Shown here one piece after another: positions 7,607-12,766 of a stretch of DNA of 12,766 bases. How positions within the stretch are numbered: position 1 is the stretch's first letter; each line of letters begins with the position of its first letter. Made by a program: the position numbers and the translations under genes. The stretch covers positions 1 to 12,766 of the forward strand of contig JADGJH010000967.1 of assembly GCA_027596945.1 (NCBI GenBank), written 5' to 3'. The notes under the pieces are model-generated. The model was given only the letters and a program-made list of their open reading frames with translations. It was not told where the DNA came from and did not search any database. Origin of the DNA: Physocladia obscura (lineage: Eukaryota; Chytridiomycota; Chytridiomycetes; Chytridiales; Chytriomycetaceae).

Positions 7607-10600
7607 TCACCAATTCAATGAAGATCCTGACACATATTCCTCACAAACATTCCGTACAAGCCCATTACTCCAAACAAGTTCAGCGTCTTCCATCGCAAAA
7701 AAGGCAAGCTGCTCTCCTGCATCCATATCCTTCACAATTTTCTGCGTGATCTGGTCTTCGGCATACTGGCCACTGCTTGTCGCTCCAGCCCAGTCATTGT
7801 CCATGTCAATGTCAACAGCACGCACAAGATTCCCAACTTCATCGCTGCGTGAATTGCTGACAAAATCAGTGCTGTCGAAATTGCTGTTGTTTCTGTCGTC
7901 GTCTATGAATTCTCCATCACCAGCAATACCCCATCCATTGCTTACGCCACTGACATCCGCATTTACATCTTCAGGTGCTGCTGTTCCTGCACCGTCACGG
8001 TCGGTATCAGCCCACATTTGACTTGGCGATACTGACATGCCAAACCAACTGTCATTTCTACCTGTAGGAGTATAAGAACCGCCAGCAGCAGCAACATTTC
8101 TTTTTCCAGAACCAACACTCCCGGCTGCACTAACAGCCGACCGCACCGAAGCATAACTTCGATCCATCACCCCGCCATCTTTCCGTATCCTCATATTCGC
8201 TTGCATTGCTTCATCATCCTCATGACCATGCGTCGTCACCGCCGACTTCTGAGAAAAATACAAACCCCGTCGACTCTCACGTTTGCGCACGCGCGCGTCG
8301 CGCCATCGCAAGATATTTCGTTCAACAAGATTTTCGACGAGCCCCATTTTGCCCACGTCAAGTCGCGCTACGGGCAACACACCGCCGCGCATCATAATCT
8401 CAAGAAATAATGCACGTAGCTCTTCTTCGGGGGATACGGGTTTAGCGAGCAAAGCAGCTTCGGCGGGGTTCAGATCAGCGGTTGTTGAGGCTATTGAGAA
8501 ACGGTTGTTTTGGCGATGCTGAAATGACGGTGTTTGTGGTGGAGATGAGATTGAGGCTGGTGCTGTTGTTGATGAATGGTTGGCGCGTTTGGGGATGTGT
8601 CGTTTGAGACTTCGAAGGAACGAGCGTTCGCGTTTTGTAATGAAGGCTGTTACATGTTAAGTTTTTTTTCTAATAACAATAATTGAATTTGTTACCATGG
8701 ATATCTGAAAAAGTGTCGCGGAAGTAATTGTCGAGTTCGAGAAGGCTATTGTCAAATGTAGACACGAATAGTGCTGCTGTTTCTTCTGTGAAACGGCGGT
8801 TTGGTTCTTTAATGAAAGGGTTTACTTCTTTTAGCAGATATGCAATCACAGTATCATCGTCTACAGATTCCAATGCATGCAATTTGATTGCCCAGTCGTA
8901 TCCACGTACTGTCAATTTTTGAAATGTAGGTGTCAAAAGCGGTGAATAAAAATATGAAAAAATTCTTTTTCTTTTCTTTGATCACTACAACTGATTATTT
9001 TTTTAACTTTTTTTTAACTCGCTAATGTTCGATACTTTACAAACTTACATCGCTTCAAAGCCCCAACAACACTCTTCTCACTTGCACAAAACACAACATC
9101 TAAAATCCCTTCAACCTCACACCGCAACAGCCACTCGAAAACCTGCGGAATACCGTCATATCGCTCCGTCAATGCTGCACGATCGCGGAATAAGAGCTGC
9201 ACATCATCAATCACCAGCAACACAGGCGCTACAGCTTTTGCACCATGGGCAATCACGCGTAACGCTTGCGCAATATGATGGAATGGCGTCATGTCGACGG
9301 TTTCGGGTTTCACAACATCAATGTATTGGCTGCTGATGCTGCTGCTAGTACGACGGTTGTAGGCGAGTGAACTAGCTTGGTCGAGTCTTTGCTGTTGGTA
9401 TTGCTGCTGTTGCTGCTGTTGCTGGAGAAGATGCAAGTCGGAAGATGTTAGTTGATTCCAATTGTATCCAAGCGCAGATTTCAAGGCGTTTATCCAAGCG
9501 TCTTTTTTGACAGATATGACCATTCGCTCTTCGCCTTCCATTTCAGTATCTGTCGAAAAAGATGACCGCGATGATTCAGCATGGACAACAGAGCTATTAT
9601 TAATTGCAGAAGTCACGAAAGCAGCAGCGGCAGGGTTGCTGGCTGTTGAATCGTTGTCACAGTCGAAAAACCCTTCATCGTCATCGGCTTCATCCATTGA
9701 AGATGATCCGTGGCGTTTGCGCAATACATTTGCAAGTTGCAAGAACACTGCAGGACGTGATGCACTTTCGTCGCTTACAAATTGGCGGAGTGCTGTTCCT
9801 TTCCCCAGGCCGGCTGGGCCTTCGACGAGCAACGGTCGGCCGCGTTGCTTTGCACCACGTAGTTCAGTTACGATATGGGCGATTTGCGCATGAAATGGAG
9901 GAAGGCCAGTCGACGAGCGGACGGCGATTGCTCTGTAATAAGTTATTAAATTAAATAATGCAACAACAACAAAAAAATAGAAAAAAAATTTTCTAACGCA
10001 CCCCTTGTGTTCAGCACCGACAACATCTTGGAACGCCGAGGTCGGCGGATCCTGGTTTGTGGCGTCGAGAAGATGATCGATAATTACTCTGATTAGTTCC
10101 TTGTTGAGATTAGCACGGGAAGACGCGTCGAGATCAGGGCCAAAGCCGTTTGCTAGAGCATGTTGCAGGTGGAGTGACGGCGGTATCAACGATGCAAAAG
10201 AAGCAGGTTGCGATTGTTGATCGGTACTTGCAGTGATTGAAGGCGAGTCGGAAGTCGACTGTTGCGACTGTGACTGTGATTGTGATTGCGACTGCGATTG
10301 TGTCTGAGTCTGTGGCGCGTTTTCGGCGGAATCAGAATCGGCGCCGGAATCGCGCTTCAGATTTCGTGCTGTTGCGAGAACAGGAGGAGGGGCGGTCGTG
10401 GCGTGCAAGGCGGCAGGATCAATGCCGAGATCGAGGCGCTTGCGTCTGTTGCTGTTGCCGTTGGCGTTGTTGCCGTTGCTGCTGTTGGTGTTGGCGGCAG
10501 TGACTTTTCTGGATCTGCGCGGATTCGAGCCTTTGACACGGCGGCCAATCAGAACGGCGGCGGCAACGAGGGCCGACGCAACGGCCACGCCCAGCGCCGC

Positions 10601-10768
10601 AAGCTGCTTCTGCTGCTGCATCGACAGCGCGTTGAGTGCCTGTGCCTGGTGGCGAAGCACTGCCGCCGCGCCAACGTGTGCCGCCGCCAGCCACCGCCAC
10701 CCGCCAAAGAGTCCGACGCCCGTCCCCGCTGCAACCGCCACTGTCGCTGATGACACGGTTGTTGCCAT
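7607..10768 (-). CDS. Membrane-anchored P-loop (AAA-like, ATPase_2-type) protein
   Basis: Four exons on the minus strand (10768-10002, 9932-9049, 8908-8696, 8646-7607) encode 967 residues. The introns of 69, 140 and 49 nt (donors GTGCGT, GTAAGT, GTAACA) all preserve phase. Two Ala/Val/Leu-rich hydrophobic segments (about 10-38 and 56-75) are followed by RRVKGSNPRRSRK, so the rest should face the positive-inside compartment. After a low-complexity QS-repeat region come Walker A GPAGLGKGT (294-302), a long acidic and Q-rich insert, Walker B VLLVIDDV (493-500) and a helical lid with GYDWAIKLHALE (from 553). A probable winged helix follows near 692-755 (LRALFLEIMMRGGVLP..LVENLVERNIL). The tail is acidic and ends in a helical-looking segment. 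This order matches the archaeal-type ATPase_2/STAND-like group, whose roles are varied; the specific function and organelle are unknown. ATG 10768 is the only in-frame ATG near the N terminus. Confidence 0.78.
9390..9424 (-). repeat. CAG-rich tract encoding polyglutamine in the ATPase
   Basis: On the minus strand this encodes Q8-Y-Q3 (about residues 426-437), inside the insert between the Walker A and Walker B motifs. The codons are mixed CAG/CAA, mostly CAG. Confidence 0.75.
10258..10312 (-). repeat. Degenerate hexanucleotide repeat encoding (QS)n/(QT)n
   Basis: On the minus strand, repeats of the form CAR-TCR/CAN encode QTQTQSQSQSQSQSQSQQ (about residues 153-170) in the ATPase linker. The unit is six bases with third-position drift, so it is an old minisatellite-like tract kept at protein level. 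Confidence 0.7.
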
Positions 10769-10940
10769 TTCAATGTCTCTTCTCTTTTTTCTACTTGAAT
10801 ATTCAGATCTCCTTCCCTTCAATTTGAAACACGTCAATCAAATTGTATTTTTCAATTCATTTTCAAGTCCACAAACTCCTTGGTGTCCTTCGCATTCATG
10901 CCAAATTGTAACATAAACACTTGCCGATTTGCAAGGAAAT
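10769..10940 (-). promoter_or_regulatory. Upstream region of the membrane ATPase gene
   Basis: This 172-bp stretch separates the ATPase start from the 3' end of the next minus-strand coding fragment. Immediately upstream of the ATG on the minus strand lies a purine-rich leader (GAAAAAAGAGAAGAG type), common before fungal starts. A GATTG (inverted CCAAT-type) word is present near 10835-10843. No clear TATA box is seen. Transcription is presumably tandem with the relics to the right. Confidence 0.3.
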
Positions 10941-11385
10941 TTAATTTGCTGAATCGACTCCATTCGCCTTTAATGGTATGATGCAGTTTTGGACATTATT
11001 ATCACTGTAATTATCCCAAGCAATTGTGTACTCCGCTAAATTATTGTTCGTAGCGTTTCCGTTCCCGTCAATGCCATTAATTGCAAGAGTTTTTGCATCG
11101 CACCCTTAAACACCATACATTGATTGGGCCAAGAAACAAATTATCGTCAGTAAACTGAATGCTGTAGATACAATCAACTAGGGCGAATTGTTTCTTTTAA
11201 CAGAGTTTTGGGAAAAAGTAGAATATATACCGACCCGCTCTTTGGTGACATGGGAATAATGGAGAACAATATCCATACAATGGACTCGAAGACCAATACA
11301 TGCACACATCTGTAACACATGGGTAGTTTTGATCAATATCTCCGTAAAAATTCCAGCACCAATCGTGTTGAGTTAAAAACGAAGA
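10941..11385 (-). pseudogene. Two-exon C-terminal fragment of a cysteine-rich, secreted-type protein
   Basis: On the minus strand an open segment (11385-11235) encodes about 50 residues, including HDWCWNFYGDIDQNYPC and SPLYGYCSPLFPC. It joins in phase, through a 130-nt intron (11234-11105; donor GTCGGT, CTGAC branch site, acceptor TTTAAG), to a second segment (11104-10941). That segment contains LAINGIDGNGNATNNNLAEY and ends VDSAN before a TAA. The joined fragment has about seven cysteines and two N-glycosylation sequons (NAT, NYS), the look of a secreted protein. The 5' side is lost: a TGA at 11386-11388 closes the frame, and no AG acceptor precedes it for over 60 nt. Within the proposed intron the same frame is also readable as a hydrophobic stretch (LLTIICFLA) ending in TAA, so an alternative reading is a broken signal peptide plus the second segment. 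No family recognised; it may be the tail of the lectin relic. Confidence 0.45.
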
Positions 11386-11635
11386 TCAAATTGATTTTTT
11401 TTTTTAGACATGAAACAAAAAGAAAAAGCAAAAGGCGCTGAAATGCGCCTATACCATTCCAATGCTAACCCTCCGTTACTACAAAATCAATGATCAGATT
11501 TTACACTTGTTTTAAAAATAAAATGATGCACAAATATATTTTGAAGGTGAAACAAAGAACATGGATGGTATACAACACTGTTTGGGACATACATCGGCCA
11601 TTCTAACATACCTCCAATTTATTGCTCTCAACATA
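11386..11635. other. AT-rich gap between minus-strand relics
   Basis: No continuous coding frame is seen. On the minus strand a short protein-like piece (NGGLALEWYR, near 11450-11475) follows a CTGAT branch-like word and a TAG acceptor, so a lost exon may sit here. A 12-nt T run (11394-11405) and a small hairpin-prone GGCGCTGAAATGCGCC (about 11434-11449) are present. I see nothing else supportable. Confidence 0.4.
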
Positions 11636-12171
11636 AAGTCCAAATTGCCGATCCAGTAATGCAGATTCCATCTGGCGCGTAGCAGACAACTTAGTTTCTA
11701 TCATTTTGCTTCACAAGCACAAACTGCTTATAATAGCCATCTTCGTTAATTGTCCAAACGGCAACACTGTTCGAGTAGATTACGAAATTTTCATCTGGCT
11801 GAAGAAATAACTGGTAGTTTGAGCATCCGTACTTTGTTCGTATTGTTTTGTTTGTTTTTTTTTGAAGAAAAAAAAATCAGTAACCCCACATTACGTTCTC
11901 AGAGGAAGTATCAACGCGCTCATAAACAAACGCATTCATAAACAACGAGATTGTAGTCATCTTGAAACAGCTACTCGAATAAAGATCGCAGGCTTTGCAA
12001 AGTACAATATAGGCACCTGTGTCGCCGCTAAAAATCCCATATCTTTTTGAATGATGCCATTGTTTAACAACAATATCTGAAGAAAGAGGGGGAAAATTTG
12101 GGCAAGAGATTTCGAAAGTAGAATTGAATGCAATGCAAACTCCTGTTGCGATTAACAGTTGTTTTTTTATT
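11636..12171 (-). pseudogene. Broken mannose-binding (bulb-type, B-lectin) domain gene
   Basis: On the minus strand the three signature motifs of the GNA/B-lectin fold (QxDxNxVxY) occur in order: QDDYNLVVY at 11964-11938, QPDENFVIY at 11801-11775, and QNDRN-stop-VVCY at 11708-11679. In the last, an inserted TAA separates otherwise exact motif halves. Supporting blocks are NNGIIQKDMGFLAAT (from about 12061, after a pyrimidine-rich CAG acceptor at 12077-12079), NSVAVWTINEDGYY between motifs two and three, and APDG...AIWTL after motif three. A hydrophobic, signal-peptide-like stretch (KKQLLIATGVCIAF, about 12171-12125) precedes it, but no ATG is in frame. The pieces lie in different frames with stops between, and I could not join them with credible introns. 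B-lectin proteins bind mannose-type glycans and are often secreted. Domain identity is good; inactivation is likely, though assembly errors could mimic it. Confidence 0.55.
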
Positions 12172-12252
12172 ATTAAAAAAAATTGTTGATTACGCAGAAT
12201 ATTCTTCTTTTTCGATTTTCCCCCAGATTTACAGTCGATAATAGAAAGTTTT

Positions 12253-12632
12253 TTAAGTTTGATATTTTTTGAATATTTTTTTTTTGAGCAAAGCCAAATC
12301 GGCCTTGTCAATCGTAAACTCCAACGCATATGGAATCAGATTCCCGCTTGAAATCAAAATCAAAATTTGTTTTTTTTTGTGCACGAGCATCAATTTCTGA
12401 TATTTCTTTGTTTGCTGAACAATTTTTTTTACTTCAAAGCGCAAGTGACCACAGTTTAAAATTTTATATTGTTTGTTAAATTTTTGACACTAGTGATGTT
12501 CAAAAAAACTTACTCATGGCGAACTGTGTGGATATAACCAAATAAAATTTCTGCGATTTCAAACTTTTCGGCACCATCAATCAGGTGAAAAGTTTGAAAC
12601 AGTGCGGGCGGGCACTTCTTTGAGATTGTCAA
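12253..12632 (-). pseudogene. Two-exon C-terminal gene fragment, family unknown
   Basis: On the minus strand an open segment (12632-12514) includes LFQTFHLIDGAEKFEIAEIL and GYIHTVRH. It ends at a perfect GTAAGT donor (12513), joins in phase (phase 2) over a 167-nt intron to the acceptor TTTCAAG (12347), and continues GNLIPYALEFTIDKADLALL before a lysine-rich end and a TAA at 12253-12255. The joined text reads smoothly (VRHDGNLIPYALEF), which supports the splice. Upstream, a different frame (FLLIDNLKEVPAR) abuts it across a C-rich run, so a frameshift or sequencing error is likely there. No ATG is found in frame. The ..YALEFTIDKADLALL segment loosely recalls an ankyrin-like helix pair, but that is a weak guess. 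It may be partial, or a relic like its neighbours. Confidence 0.45.
12557..12599. repeat. Strong hairpin-forming inverted repeat
   Basis: TTTCAAACTTTT (12557-12568) is perfectly complementary to AAAAGTTTGAAA (12588-12599). Inside, CACC (12572-12575) pairs with GGTG (12584-12587), leaving a 3-nt bulge (CGG) and an 8-nt loop. The element lies within the open minus-strand segment above, where it encodes FQTFHLIDGAEKFE, so it could be coincidence of codons, a structured RNA, or a small foldback insertion. Confidence 0.6.
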
Positions 12633-12651
12633 TCAAAAGAAATTCAGTATC

Positions 12652-12667
12652 TTTTTTTTTTTTTTTT
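12652..12667. repeat. Homopolymer run of 16 T
   Basis: A 16-nt T run marks the boundary between AT-rich sequence and the GC-rich window end. Its length may not be reliable in long-read assemblies. On the minus strand it is a poly-A run. Confidence 0.9.
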
Positions 12668-12680
12668 AATTAAATAAAAA

Positions 12681-12766
12681 CAGGCCGCCCAGAAACCCCC
12701 GGTCGGCCCAAAGCAATTTTCAAAACCCCAGCGGCCATCGCCGAAGGGGTAGCCCGCCCAGTGGGG
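12681..12766. other. GC-rich terminal segment of unknown nature
   Basis: The last 86 bases are C/G-rich, unlike the AT-rich 700 bp before them. Related words occur twice (GGCCGCCCAG and GCCCGCCCAG). Both strands are open across it in at least one frame: plus reads ..KTGRPETPGRPKAIF.., minus ..PSAMAAGVLKIALG.. before a TAA. It could be the edge of a gene, a mobile element or a GC-rich repeat that continues beyond the window, or contig-end artefact. The data do not let me choose. Confidence 0.35.

Noticed and set aside
10237..10916. Several long plus-strand ORFs rich in Arg, Cys and Leu
   Set aside because: Shadows of the GC-rich 5' part of the minus-strand ATPase gene; low-complexity antisense translations without family resemblance.
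1..12766. Stop-codon reassignment as an explanation for the broken minus-strand genes
   Set aside because: The four intact genes use TAA and TGA as normal terminators and contain none internally, so a variant code is not supported.
1..12766. tRNA, rRNA or CRISPR arrays
   Set aside because: I saw no cloverleaf with A/B boxes, no rRNA-like conserved block and no spaced direct-repeat array; a covariance-model scan would settle tRNAs.

Overview
This is eukaryotic nuclear DNA, most likely fungal. Intergenic sequence is AT-rich. Protein genes are broken by short GT-AG introns (nine modelled here: 64, 58, 60, 117, 104, 89, 69, 140 and 49 nt), several with a clear CTAAC, CTGAC or CTGAT branch site 15-25 nt before the acceptor. 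Two proteins are rich in polyglutamine. An early-diverging (chytrid-like) fungus fits, but that placement is a guess from gene style, not from a marker gene.

Layout, left to right. 1-985 has no supportable gene but carries a textbook four-unit heat-shock element at 496-513. 986-1529 (minus) is a decayed, unrecognised gene. A 245-bp divergent region with a duplicated motif separates it from a zinc alcohol dehydrogenase of the cinnamyl-alcohol-dehydrogenase/ADH6 type (1775-2973, plus, three exons). Next is a small heat-shock (alpha-crystallin) protein with a hydrophobic N terminus (3220-3864, plus, two exons). Then comes a 787-residue protein with two RNA-recognition motifs and a long Q-rich tail (4347-7020, plus, four exons). 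Converging on it is a 967-residue membrane-anchored P-loop ATPase with Walker A and B motifs, a large Q-rich insert between them and a probable winged helix (10768-7607, minus, four exons).

The right end (10941-12766) looks like a gene graveyard on the minus strand. It holds a cysteine-rich secreted-type C-terminal fragment in two phase-compatible exons, and a broken mannose-binding (bulb-type, B-lectin) domain in which all three QxDxNxVxY motifs can still be found in different frames. Further right are a two-exon fragment of unknown family and a GC-rich terminal 86 bp whose composition differs sharply from its surroundings.

I see no operon-like system and no complete novel pathway. The four intact genes look like unrelated neighbours (redox metabolism, proteostasis, RNA binding, membrane ATPase). 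The most distinctive items are the membrane ATPase architecture, the two-RRM/poly-Q protein, the membrane-tethered alpha-crystallin protein, the isolated heat-shock element and the lectin relic. All exon boundaries come from reading frame, splice signals and family fit by eye; no alignment or transcript was available.
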